Shown in pieces: positions 17,027 through 25,525 of a DNA stretch of 47,195 bases. Position 1 is the stretch's first letter. Every line of letters begins with the position of its first letter. Under the pieces are notes generated by a model, which saw only the letters and a list, made by a program, of their open reading frames with translations, did no database searches and was not told the origin of the DNA. This DNA is from Acidimicrobiales bacterium (GTDB taxonomy: Bacteria; Actinomycetota; Acidimicrobiia; Acidimicrobiales; MedAcidi-G1). The stretch is from the NCBI GenBank assembly GCA_030748555.1, contig JASMLT010000008.1:1-47195 (forward strand), in the 5' to 3' direction. A program made the position numbers and the translations under genes.

Positions 17027-18175
17027 TTAACTGGATAGAAGGGCTTTCATAAGTTGATGCCCCTTAATCAAAGGCATCTCTGAAACACCAATTTCAGTAA
17101 AAACACCTCCATCTGAATCTTTCTCTGAATCAAACAGGAGATACGGAACAGGGTCAGGCGTATGTGTCCGAAGCGTCAAAGGAGTTGCATGGTCGGGGAG
17201 CATCAACATTCTCCATGGTCCCAAATCATCTAAGCCAGAAATCAAATCTTTCAAAATACGGCTATCCCAATTTTCAAGAGATTCAACTTTAGCTTCAACA
17301 TTTCCGGCATGACCAGCTTCATCAGTAGCTTCAACGTGAATTATGAATAGGTCTAAACCACTTTCCAGTTCTTGTAGAGCCATATCTCTCTTCCCTTCAT
17401 AATCTGTGTCGTACCACCCGGTTGCACCTGGAATATCGCACACTTTCATTTCAGCTAATTTTCCAATTCCTCTAACCAGATCAACTGCTGTGACTAAACC
17501 CGCATTCACTCCATTGACTTCACTAAATGATGGCAATTGGGGCTGGGTTCCCTGGCCCCATAACCAAATACCAGTTGCTTCTAGACTGGATGCAGTCAAT
17601 ATTTCCTCAGACGCAGCCATAAGGTCAGAAATTTTTTGGCCTGACTTTCCAGACGGTAATACAACTGAATCACCTGTTAAATCATGTGGGGGGACACAGA
17701 CCGCATCAATGAAATCCATAGGGGCGATCATTGCGTTGCGAAAGCTGACACCTGGTAAAAAGGAAATCCCCTCGTCGGGGTTCCCTAATTCTTGATTTAA
17801 TTGATCAATTACCTTCTCTGCTTCATTTGAAGAAGGGTTCCCACCTGCGTAATCAATCATGATCCCATCAACTACTTTTACGAAATTACACCTGAACGCT
17901 GTTTGGTCTGGTCTTAATTTCACTCCGAGCGCGGCAACTTCGATCGGAGCGCGTCCTGTGTGATATTGACTTGGGTCATAGCCGAAAATCGACATGTTGC
18001 CCACATCACTTCCCGGCGGCATGCCGCTTGGGATTACTTCTGCTCTGCCTAAAGTGCTTTTAGCGGCAAGAGAGTCAAGATTAGGCATATTAGCTGCTTC
18101 TAATGGAGTCCTTCCATCAAGCTCCGGAACCGGTAAGTCTGCACAACCATCTGGCACACAAATCACATATTTCAT
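17027..18175 (-). CDS. Cofactor-independent phosphoglycerate mutase-like protein; candidate homoserine kinase
   Basis: The 382-residue product belongs to the alkaline phosphatase superfamily, archaeal-type independent phosphoglycerate mutase branch. Asp9 (VPDG) and the Ser in PGSDVGNMSIFGYDP (Ser56) fit the metal and phospho-Ser sites; HVEATDEAGHAGN and LPDHATPLTLRTHTPDPVPY supply the C-terminal metal ligands. It lies 38 nt after thrC in an operon with hom and no thrB is present in the window. A subfamily of these proteins has been proposed as an alternative homoserine kinase because of this same linkage (the TIGR02535-type family, from memory). Role in threonine synthesis is therefore inferred; glycolytic mutase activity is the alternative. 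Confidence 0.85.
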   Translation of the reverse strand: MKYVICVPDGCADLPVPELDGRTPLEAANMPNLDSLAAKSTLGRAEVIPSGMPPGSDVGNMSIFGYDPSQYHTGRAPIEVAALGVKLRPDQTAFRCNFVKVVDGIMIDYAGGNPSSNEAEKVIDQLNQELGNPDEGISFLPGVSFRNAMIAPMDFIDAVCVPPHDLTGDSVVLPSGKSGQKISDLMAASEEILTASSLEATGIWLWGQGTQPQLPSFSEVNGVNAGLVTAVDLVRGIGKLAEMKVCDIPGATGWYDTDYEGKRDMALQELESGLDLFIIHVEATDEAGHAGNVEAKVESLENWDSRILKDLISGLDDLGPWRMLMLPDHATPLTLRTHTPDPVPYLLFDSEKDSDGGVFTEIGVSEMPLIKGHQLMKALLSS

Positions 18176-18213
18176 ACTTCTCTCATCCTGACAAAGATCT
18201 CTTTCATCTTTAC

Positions 18214-19611
18214 TTATTTTTCATCTATCCTGGAGCAACTAATCACGTGGTCTTTCACGATTTCCAAATCATTCGGCAGTCGGGTAAAGAACTCAGGACG
18301 CTCATGTAAATCTGCTAGACGATCTGGAAGAGGTGGACACTTCCCTAACGCTCTTTCGACTGCTTTGGGGAATTTAGCTGGATGTGCTGTAGCCAAAGAA
18401 ACAATTGGAATTTCAGGATCAATTTGTTTGTCTCGATGAGAACGGGCAGCTAAAACCGCTATTGCTGAATGGGGGTCCAGAATTACGCCTGACCTTTCTG
18501 ATTCTGAAGAAATGCACTTTATTACTTCTTCGTCATCGAAACTATATGCGGCCCAACTATTGGAGAATTTGGCCTCAATGTCCGAGTCGAATCTCACATT
18601 TCCATCGGCCCGGAATTTTTCTAAAAGGTTCTTTACCTTCTTTCCGTCTCTTTCAAATAATTCGAAAATGAATCTCTCTAAATTAGATGAGATTTGGATG
18701 TCCATACTTGGAGAAAGAGTCGGTACGACTTCTTCAATTTTCATTTGGGCTGAAGTAAAAAATTGAGTGAGAATATCGTTTTCATTACTTGCAACCAATA
18801 ATTTGGGGACATTCAAACCGCAATTTCGCGCTGCGTGACCAGCAAATACATTTCCAAAATTTCCAGTTGGAACTGAAAAGATTACTGGCTGGTCGCGCGA
18901 ACCTAATCTTTCAGCAGCCACCACGTAATAAACAATCTGAGCCATGACCCTCGCCCAGTTAATTGAATTCACCGCACCTAGTTTTAATTTGTTTCTGTAT
19001 TCAAGATCGTTAAACATCGCTTTAACCAGGTCTTGACAATCATCAAAAGTTCCTTCAATAGCAACATTATGGACATTGAAAGAATCGACTGTCGTCATCT
19101 GTCTTCGTTGCACCTCAGAAACTCTGTCCGAAGGGTGAAGAATAACAATGTCTAGATTCTCACGATCTTTGCAAGCCTCAATAGCCGCAGAACCAGTATC
19201 TCCAGAAGTTGCCCCTACGATCGTAAGATGCTCTCCACGGTCATTTAATTCGTAATCAAATAGTCCACCGACCAATTGGAGAGCTATATCTTTAAATGCA
19301 AGAGTGGGCCCATGAAATAGCTCCATCAAGAAAAGTTGTTCATCTAATTCAATTAAAGGAACAACGTCCTGCACATCGAAAGATTTATAGGCTTCATCTA
19401 TGATTTTTTTTAACGTTACTTGATTAAGACTTTCTGCAGTAAAAAGGTTCATAACCTCAAAGGCTGTTTTTAAATAATGGCCACTGCCTGAACCTTTTAA
19501 TAATGGCCACTCGTCTGGGACGTATAGACCACCATCATCGGCAAGGCCTGTAAGCAAAGCTTCACTAAAGGTTTTTTCTGGCGCTGAACCTCTTGTACTC
19601 ACGTACTTCAC
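18214..19611 (-). CDS. thrC: Threonine synthase
   Basis: The product converts O-phosphohomoserine to threonine with PLP. The protein begins VKYVSTRGSAPEKTFSEALL, typical of the longer threonine synthase type, and FHGPTLAFKDIALQ contains the PLP-binding Lys (about residue 107). GATSGDTGSAA is the phosphate-binding loop. The GTG at 19611 is chosen because AAGGGG lies 5 nt upstream and the family starts at this sequence; a TTG at 19629, overlapping the hom stop, would add six residues. At 465 residues it matches the family. It sits between hom and the phosphoglycerate mutase-like gene, all in one direction. Confidence 0.95.
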   Translation of the reverse strand: MKYVSTRGSAPEKTFSEALLTGLADDGGLYVPDEWPLLKGSGSGHYLKTAFEVMNLFTAESLNQVTLKKIIDEAYKSFDVQDVVPLIELDEQLFLMELFHGPTLAFKDIALQLVGGLFDYELNDRGEHLTIVGATSGDTGSAAIEACKDRENLDIVILHPSDRVSEVQRRQMTTVDSFNVHNVAIEGTFDDCQDLVKAMFNDLEYRNKLKLGAVNSINWARVMAQIVYYVVAAERLGSRDQPVIFSVPTGNFGNVFAGHAARNCGLNVPKLLVASNENDILTQFFTSAQMKIEEVVPTLSPSMDIQISSNLERFIFELFERDGKKVKNLLEKFRADGNVRFDSDIEAKFSNSWAAYSFDDEEVIKCISSESERSGVILDPHSAIAVLAARSHRDKQIDPEIPIVSLATAHPAKFPKAVERALGKCPPLPDRLADLHERPEFFTRLPNDLEIVKDHVISCSRIDEK

Positions 19612-19616
19612 TCGAA

Positions 19617-19622
19617 CCCCTT
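19617..19622 (-). promoter_or_regulatory. Shine-Dalgarno AAGGGG that fixes the thrC start
   Basis: On the minus strand AAGGGG lies 5 nt before GTG at 19611. It sits just before the end of hom and supports the GTG start over the TTG at 19629. Confidence 0.6.
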
Positions 19623-19625
19623 GAC

Positions 19626-20930
19626 TCAATCGATACCAATAACCCTGAGCACAGTACCTACACTTCTAACTGCTTCGAGCTCATTCAAAGCCTTGATTGC
19701 TGCTTGAAAATCACTCTCAAAAGCTTTATGTGTGATAAAAATGAGCCTTGCTTCACTATCGAGACCCTCTTGTTCCATCGATCGGATTGAAACATGGTGT
19801 TCCCCGAAAACAGTAGCTACTTGTGCCAGCACACCTGGTTGGTCATCAACTTCTACTTCTAAGAAATACTGACTTTCTAGATCTGAAATAGGTGAAATTT
19901 TCATGGGTTTGAATTCACCAATTGAAGCGCTATTAGATCTCTTTAAATTGCAAGAAGCGTCAATCAAATCGCCAAGTACAGCTGATGCCGTAGGTGCACC
20001 CCCGGCACCTCTTCCGTAGAACATCAACTCTCCCATTGCATCCCCTTCAACGAAAATGGCGTTAAAACTTTCTCGAACCGTGGCCAAAGGATGCGTTAAA
20101 GGAACCATGCTTGGATGAACGCGAACACATAAAGCATCTTCGCCATCGATTTTTTGTTTTTCCGTAATCGCTAAAAGCTTTATGCAATGATTCAAACGGT
20201 GAGCAAAATCTATGTCTTCGGGAGTTATCTTTGTGATCCCCTCGACATGAACGTCACCAAGTGTGACCTGACCTCCAAATGCAAGACTTGCAATTATTGC
20301 AGCTTTCGCCGCTGCATCATGACCTTCAACATCGGCTGTTGGGTCGCTTTCCGCATAGCCAAGCCTTTGCGCTTCGTCAAGGGCGTCTGCATACGGCATA
20401 CTATCTTCAGCCATTTTCGTAAGAATGAAATTTGTGGTTCCATTTACTATTCCCATAACTCGTGTAATTGGTTCTCCCACTAAGGATTCACGCAGCGGGC
20501 GGATGATTGGGATCGCAGCTGCAACAGCAGCTTCAAATAATAAATCGACTTCAGATTGTTTAGCTAAAGAGTACAACTCATCTCCATGAGTGGCTAAAAG
20601 CTCCTTGTTTGCTGTGACTACAGGTTTCCCAAGTTCGAGAGCTTTCAGAATCAGTTCTTTAGACGGATTGATCCCCCCCATAACTTCAACAACAACATCC
20701 ACGTCAGGACTCTCAATAACGGAATTCGGATCGTCAGTAAATAAAGAAGGGTCTATAGGAACATCTCGCGATTGCGAAACGTCGCGCACCGCTACCAGGG
20801 CAACACCGAGTGTTAGTCCTGTACGTTCTGCAATAGCCTCGCTTTGCTCATCGATTAATTTACACAAAGAGGCTCCGACTGTTCCACAGCCTAAAAGTCC
20901 TACATTGACATTAACTAATTCCATACTCAT
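19626..20930 (-). CDS. hom: Homoserine dehydrogenase with C-terminal ACT domain
   Basis: The 434-residue product reduces aspartate semialdehyde to homoserine. VNVGLLGCGTVGASLCKLI is the N-terminal nucleotide-binding motif; VTANKELLATHG and GIVNGTTNFILTKM are catalytic-domain signatures, and GYAESDPTADVEGHDAAAKAAI follows. The C-terminal 80 residues (YFLEVEVDDQPGVLAQVATVF) form an ACT domain, which in this family mediates feedback inhibition by threonine. It is followed by thrC and preceded by lysA across 53 nt, forming an aspartate-family amino acid operon. Confidence 0.96.
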   Translation of the reverse strand: MSMELVNVNVGLLGCGTVGASLCKLIDEQSEAIAERTGLTLGVALVAVRDVSQSRDVPIDPSLFTDDPNSVIESPDVDVVVEVMGGINPSKELILKALELGKPVVTANKELLATHGDELYSLAKQSEVDLLFEAAVAAAIPIIRPLRESLVGEPITRVMGIVNGTTNFILTKMAEDSMPYADALDEAQRLGYAESDPTADVEGHDAAAKAAIIASLAFGGQVTLGDVHVEGITKITPEDIDFAHRLNHCIKLLAITEKQKIDGEDALCVRVHPSMVPLTHPLATVRESFNAIFVEGDAMGELMFYGRGAGGAPTASAVLGDLIDASCNLKRSNSASIGEFKPMKISPISDLESQYFLEVEVDDQPGVLAQVATVFGEHHVSIRSMEQEGLDSEARLIFITHKAFESDFQAAIKALNELEAVRSVGTVLRVIGID

Positions 20931-20983
20931 ACAGTACTTGGCGAAAGACCTTAGTCAGGTACTGTTTTAACTTCTTTAATATG

Positions 20984-22255
20984 TTAAATGTCACGTCTCA
21001 CTAAATCTTCGTATGATTCTCGTGCAATAACCAATCGTGGAGACCCATCCAACACGAAAACCACTGCCGGTCTAAGCATTTGATTGTAATTCGAACCCAT
21101 TGAGTGGCCGTAAGCACCCGTTACAGGTGTGGCAAGAATATCTCCTACTGACAGATCTTCAGGAACCCATGCTTCTTTTATAAGAACATCTCCTGATTCG
21201 CAATGTTTACCTACAAGACGTACTGAGTTTTGCCGTTCCGCTTGATTTGAGCGTGGTAGAAAAGTTTCGTAACCGGAGCCGTAAAGCGCTGGTCTAGGAT
21301 TGTCACTCATTCCGCCATCAACCGCAACATAGGTTCTATGATCAGGAACTTCTTTTATTGTCCCCACTGTGTAAAGAGTTACGGCTGCGCTAGCAACTAT
21401 GGAACGACCCGGCTCTGAACCGACCGAAGATTTAACTCCAGCTTTTTCACAAGCATCAAATATAGCATCTGCCCACTCTTGTATAGAAGGAGCAGATTCT
21501 CCTTCGACGTAAGGGACTCCCAAACCTCCTCCGACAACCAACTCAGGGAAATCATACGGAGCTGCGAATTCTGCTAGCACTCCGACTGCTTTTGCAAATG
21601 GCTGAACATCGAAAACCTGACTCCCAATATGGGCATGTAACCCTAATAATTCCAAGTACTTCGAACTTCTAGTTCTCTCAACAGCCTCTTCAGCTACACC
21701 TGATCTAACTGTAAATCCGAATTTTGAATCTTCTTGCCCTGTCGAAACAAATTCATGAGTATGCGCTTCTACTCCGGGAGTAACCCTTAGAAGAACTTTG
21801 GTTGACTTATTAAGGTCTGCACATAATTCCTCCAAACGATCAAGTTCGTTAAAAGAATCTACAACTATACGCCCTACATTCTCTCTGAGAGCCATGTCAA
21901 GCTCTTCGAAACTCTTGTTGTTTCCGTGCATTACTATTCGTTCGCCGGGGACATCAGCTTTTCGAGCTATGTACAATTCCCCACCCGTTGCAACATCAAG
22001 ACTCATGCCTTCCTGATAAGCAAGTCTTGCCATCTCTGTACAAAGAAAAGCTTTTGTGGCGTATGCGACATTGCCGTCAAACGCTTCCACTGCTTCACGA
22101 CACCTTGATCGTAAATGTGCTTCATCATAAACGAAAAGAGGTGTCCCAAATTCATGAGCAAGATCTAATAAGTCACAACCTCCTATAAGAGTGTGCTCTC
22201 CAGATGAAATATCCGTAGTATCTGGTAACAAATCACGCAATATAGGGCCCGCCAT
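20984..22255 (-). CDS. lysA: Diaminopimelate decarboxylase
   Basis: The 423-residue product makes lysine from meso-diaminopimelate using PLP. GNVAYATKAF holds the PLP Lys68; LGLHAHIGSQVFD, VGGGLGVPY and SEPGRSIVASA are the family's barrel and phosphate-binding motifs, and the C-terminal CESGDVL contributes the inter-subunit Cys. The start overlaps the argS stop by one base (TGATG), so the two are translationally coupled. argS-lysA-hom-thrC is a well-known actinobacterial order. Confidence 0.96.
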   Translation of the reverse strand: MAGPILRDLLPDTTDISSGEHTLIGGCDLLDLAHEFGTPLFVYDEAHLRSRCREAVEAFDGNVAYATKAFLCTEMARLAYQEGMSLDVATGGELYIARKADVPGERIVMHGNNKSFEELDMALRENVGRIVVDSFNELDRLEELCADLNKSTKVLLRVTPGVEAHTHEFVSTGQEDSKFGFTVRSGVAEEAVERTRSSKYLELLGLHAHIGSQVFDVQPFAKAVGVLAEFAAPYDFPELVVGGGLGVPYVEGESAPSIQEWADAIFDACEKAGVKSSVGSEPGRSIVASAAVTLYTVGTIKEVPDHRTYVAVDGGMSDNPRPALYGSGYETFLPRSNQAERQNSVRLVGKHCESGDVLIKEAWVPEDLSVGDILATPVTGAYGHSMGSNYNQMLRPAVVFVLDGSPRLVIARESYEDLVRRDI

Positions 22256-23892
22256 CAGCCGTCCCCCTCTTCAGCAAGGTCATCACGCCACATCTCTGCA
22301 GGGGCACTAACACCTAACAGTTCCATTCCTACCTCAAGCCCGACTAAAACTCCCCTCATCAACAGAAATCGGGCTTGTGTTAAAGAAGGTTCTACATCAT
22401 CACCAAGAATGCGACAGTCGTGATAGAAACCGTGCAAATCCGCGGCAAATTCCCTCAACCACGTTGTTATTTGATGTGGCGCCAGCTCGCGAGTAGCTCG
22501 CTCAACAACGTCAGGTAATTCATGTAGCGACCGAATCAAAACTAATTCCCTGTGATGCTGAAGTTGCGACAAGTCGACCTCGGAGAGAGGCAATGGCGCA
22601 AAACCGATCTGGTCAGCTTTTTTCATCATTGAACGAATCCGGGCGTATGCATATTGAACATAAAAAATCGGATTTTCATTTACCCTCTTAGAGACCAAAT
22701 CCAAATCAAATGTTTGAGTTGTATCAATGGATTGAAGCAGATACGTAAAACGCGCAGCGTCAGACCCAACTTCTTTTACAACTTCCGAAAGTTCAACTAT
22801 GTCTCCTGTTCGTTTCGAAAGTTTTACTTCTTCTCCAGAACGCTGAAGGTTTACCATTTGAGTAACTTCTACTTCTAGCCTTTCAGGTTCATACCCTAGA
22901 GATTGGATCGCTGCTTTCATGCGTGTGATGTATCCATGATGATCAGCGCCCCAAACATTTATGAGACGATCAGCTCTAACTAACTTGTCGAGATGATATG
23001 CAACATCTGGTAATAGGTATGTGTACTCTCCATCTGATTTAACTAGCACTCGGTCCTTGTCATCACCATATTCTGTGCTTTTTAACCAAATAGCTCCATC
23101 TTTTTCATAAGAAGCACCTGCCTTCTCGAGCATTGAGAGGGTCTTTTCAATTGAACCTGAGTCAACCATCGAAGTTTCACTGAACCAAGAATCGAATTCT
23201 ATGTTCAGAGCGCTAAGAACTTCTTTATGGCTGGATAAAGCTCGTTTTTTGCCCCAGTCGAGCGGATCTTCGTCTTCAGGTATCTCACTGGCCCATTCTT
23301 TTATATAAACCCCATGGTATCCATCTGCTGGAATGTCCTCCCCCGCAATATGTGCGGCCAAAGAAGAGGCAAATAGATTCATCTGGATCCCTCGGTCATT
23401 TACATAGAATTCTCGTGAGACCAAGTAGCCCGACCTTTCCAATAGTCTGGCAACCGAATCTCCATAACACGCCCCTCTTCCATGCCCGGCGTGTAAAGGA
23501 CCAGTCGGGTTCGCACTTACAAACTCAACGATTACTTTTCTATTAGCTCCTTGTTCCGAACGCGCCCAATTCTCAGAGCCAGCATTAACTGCTTGCAACA
23601 AGATTTCATAAAGCCAAGCTTTGTTTAAATAGAAATTTAGAAATCCGGGTCCAGCAACCTCTAATCTGGCTACATAATCTGATGGGAAACTTTCTAGAGT
23701 GGACGCTAACTGCCCAGCCAGATCACGTGGATTGGATTCTGCTTTTTTTGCCAAAGCCAGAGCGACATTCGTCGACCAGTCTCCGTGTTCAACATTTGCT
23801 GGTCTTTCTAAATGAATCTCAGCTGGCACTTCAAGACCCAAGCTCAACAGGGCTTCTTTTATCAGATTCTTAATACTTTCGCGAACGTCCAT
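22255..23892 (-). CDS. argS: Arginyl-tRNA synthetase
   Basis: The 545-residue class I synthetase charges tRNA-Arg. The HIGH-type motif reads GPLHAGHGRGACYGDSV and the KMSKS-equivalent reads VKLSKRTGD. The C-terminal half contains YVQYAYARIRSM and the anticodon-binding DALR-type domain (DLHGFYHDCRIL). It is the first gene of the argS-lysA-hom-thrC operon, with about 147 nt upstream for its promoter. A tRNA-Arg(CCG) gene lies about 7 kb away. Confidence 0.97.
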   Translation of the reverse strand: MDVRESIKNLIKEALLSLGLEVPAEIHLERPANVEHGDWSTNVALALAKKAESNPRDLAGQLASTLESFPSDYVARLEVAGPGFLNFYLNKAWLYEILLQAVNAGSENWARSEQGANRKVIVEFVSANPTGPLHAGHGRGACYGDSVARLLERSGYLVSREFYVNDRGIQMNLFASSLAAHIAGEDIPADGYHGVYIKEWASEIPEDEDPLDWGKKRALSSHKEVLSALNIEFDSWFSETSMVDSGSIEKTLSMLEKAGASYEKDGAIWLKSTEYGDDKDRVLVKSDGEYTYLLPDVAYHLDKLVRADRLINVWGADHHGYITRMKAAIQSLGYEPERLEVEVTQMVNLQRSGEEVKLSKRTGDIVELSEVVKEVGSDAARFTYLLQSIDTTQTFDLDLVSKRVNENPIFYVQYAYARIRSMMKKADQIGFAPLPLSEVDLSQLQHHRELVLIRSLHELPDVVERATRELAPHQITTWLREFAADLHGFYHDCRILGDDVEPSLTQARFLLMRGVLVGLEVGMELLGVSAPAEMWRDDLAEEGDG

Positions 23893-24006
23893 GATCCACC
23901 CCGATGAGATTTTATAACACCTTTGAGGCGTTATAGTTCCTCCAAGACAATACAGGACATGTCCTTGTCTAATGAAAGACTTTTATTAAAGAACGCTTTA
24001 ATTGTT

Positions 24007-24030
24007 AAAAAGTCAACTTAACAAAGTTAA
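24007..24030 (-). terminator. Intrinsic terminator after the 98-residue gene
   Basis: On the minus strand TTAACTT-TGTT-AAGTTGA forms a 7-bp stem with one G-T pair, directly followed by CTTTTT. It starts 9 nt beyond the stop codon at 24040. The stem is short and A/T-rich, so strength is uncertain. Confidence 0.5.
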
Positions 24031-24039
24031 ACGGTTACT

Positions 24040-24336
24040 TTAGGCTCTTGACCCTTCAAATGTCGCCGTTCCAAAAGCCCCCAGTTTGGCTTCGCCACTG
24101 ATCTGATCACCATCAATGGTTGCTGTGGCATCAATCGTTATTGGCATTGGTTGCGTCATGTTCACCGTCCATGACAGATTATCTCCATCTACAGTGCCAT
24201 TTTCTAGTTCCATGCTCCCCTGTGGCCCTGACATAGTACCTGTAAGGGTATTTCCATCAGAAGCAAGCTCGAGGGTTCCCGCTTGGGCTCCCATTGGGCT
24301 ATTAAGTGTTACATTCCATGTACCGTCAGCACTCAC
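24040..24336 (-). CDS. Small beta-rich protein of unknown function
   Basis: The 98-residue product is rich in Gly, Thr, Ser and Asp and built from alternating strands (GTWNVTLNSPMG, GTLELASDGNTLTGTM, LSWTVNMTQPMPI, ATIDGDQISGEAKLG), suggesting a small beta-barrel or lipocalin-like sheet. There is no signal peptide. The start is GTG at 24336, because a perfect GGAGG lies 6 nt upstream; a longer frame to 24384 would place that site inside the gene. It seems to be a single-gene transcript with a terminator just beyond. I do not know a function. Confidence 0.72.
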   Translation of the reverse strand: MSADGTWNVTLNSPMGAQAGTLELASDGNTLTGTMSGPQGSMELENGTVDGDNLSWTVNMTQPMPITIDATATIDGDQISGEAKLGAFGTATFEGSRA

Positions 24337-24342
24337 TTTTTT

Positions 24343-24347
24343 CCTCC
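24343..24347 (-). promoter_or_regulatory. Shine-Dalgarno GGAGG that fixes a GTG start
   Basis: On the minus strand GGAGG is followed by a 6-nt A run and GTG at 24336. This decides the start of the 98-residue protein. Confidence 0.8.
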
Positions 24348-24435
24348 ATTGATTGTTGTCGCTACTCGCACAAACGTAGATCAAAAACTCTCAATTGTCG
24401 TATCGGGTTCAACTTTAATTGATTGAATTCGCAGC

Positions 24436-25335
24436 TTAACCATCTAGAGGTATCTCATTGTTATTACTAGCAGAACTTGCATCATCTCTGGTCACAACTA
24501 TCAGAGCGGTTATAACAATCAACCCTCCTGTAATCTGCAAAAGTGAAATACCTTGGTCAAGAAAGATCCAAGCTCCTATTGTGGAAAATACTGGAATAGC
24601 GAGCATAAGAAGACCTGTAAGGCTCAAAGAAACATGTAAATGAGCCCAATTCATTAAAAAATGACCACTTCCTGGGATCGCCAACAAGACCAATATCCAG
24701 AGAAACTCATCTCTGGTTAGATCAGGGAAACCTGACGTTGAGCTCTGAAAAAGAAATAAGAAAGGTAACAGTCCTAGCGAACCTATAAGCATGGCCAATG
24801 TCTGAAGAGTAAAAGTGTCTATCCTCGAACGAACTGATTTAACAGCAACGAAATAGGCTGAGAATAAAACCATTGCCAATAATGCAAGCAAATCGCCTAA
24901 AGGGCTCCATGAAATCTCGCTACTTGAGCCTAAAACGACCACAGCCACACCCCCTGTGGCAAAAATAGAAATTCCAACCAACCTCTTCGTAATAATTTCC
25001 CCGAACTTCCCGCCGGCAACAAATATCAACACGATTGTCTGCAGGGCACCGATGATCGTTGCATTTGCAACAGTTGTGATGTTGAGGGCCGAGAAAAAGA
25101 CCACTATTTCAGAACAAAAAAGCACTGCAACAGGAAATGCAATTTTTATTTGCTCCCATGTAATTCTTTTACCTATTGCAATAAAAACGACACCATAAAC
25201 GACCACTCCCAGAGATTGTCTCCAAAAAGCGATTTCGATACCTGATAAATCGAGGCGAGCAACAATAATATTTCCAGTGGACCAAAAGATAACTGCAGCT
25301 ACTGCTGCAACGCGTCCTAGGTGCGACAGATTCAT
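24436..25335 (-). CDS. DMT-superfamily transporter (EamA family)
   Basis: The 299-residue product is almost wholly hydrophobic, with about ten membrane helices in two EamA repeats. The N-terminal VAAVAAVIFWSTGNIIVARL and the second repeat starting PLGDLLALLAMVLFSAYFVAVK are typical. Such proteins export amino acids or other small metabolites across the inner membrane. The ATG at 25335 is preferred to an upstream in-frame TTG at 25368 that would add a charged, uncharacteristic leader. It diverges from phnD, so the shared intergenic region may carry both promoters. Substrate unknown. Confidence 0.88.
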   Translation of the reverse strand: MNLSHLGRVAAVAAVIFWSTGNIIVARLDLSGIEIAFWRQSLGVVVYGVVFIAIGKRITWEQIKIAFPVAVLFCSEIVVFFSALNITTVANATIIGALQTIVLIFVAGGKFGEIITKRLVGISIFATGGVAVVVLGSSSEISWSPLGDLLALLAMVLFSAYFVAVKSVRSRIDTFTLQTLAMLIGSLGLLPFLFLFQSSTSGFPDLTRDEFLWILVLLAIPGSGHFLMNWAHLHVSLSLTGLLMLAIPVFSTIGAWIFLDQGISLLQITGGLIVITALIVVTRDDASSASNNNEIPLDG

Positions 25336-25409
25336 CGACAAATTCTCATTCTTGAACAATAGAACCAATTTGGATCCCGATTAGGAGCTTTTACAAATAA
25401 TTTAGACTG

Positions 25410-25475
25410 GTTTACCAAAAGTTAATTTTGCCGAAGGTGTAAGTTGTCGATTTGTTTACTATTGTTGCGTTATGT
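25410..25475 (+). promoter_or_regulatory. 11-bp periodic repeats upstream of phnD, candidate PHO box
   Basis: Counting in steps of 11 from 25410 gives units starting GTTTACC, GTTAATT, CGAAGGT, GTTGTCG, GTTTACT and TTGCGTT; four of six begin with GTT and the first and fifth differ by one base over seven. Actinobacterial PhoP boxes are direct repeats with 11-nt units resembling GTTCACC. The position upstream of a phosphonate-type importer fits phosphate-starvation control. The match is partial and by eye. Confidence 0.35.
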
Positions 25476-25525
25476 TTCGCTACATAGAAATTTGTAGTTT
25501 TTTAAATTCAAAATGGGAGATTTGA

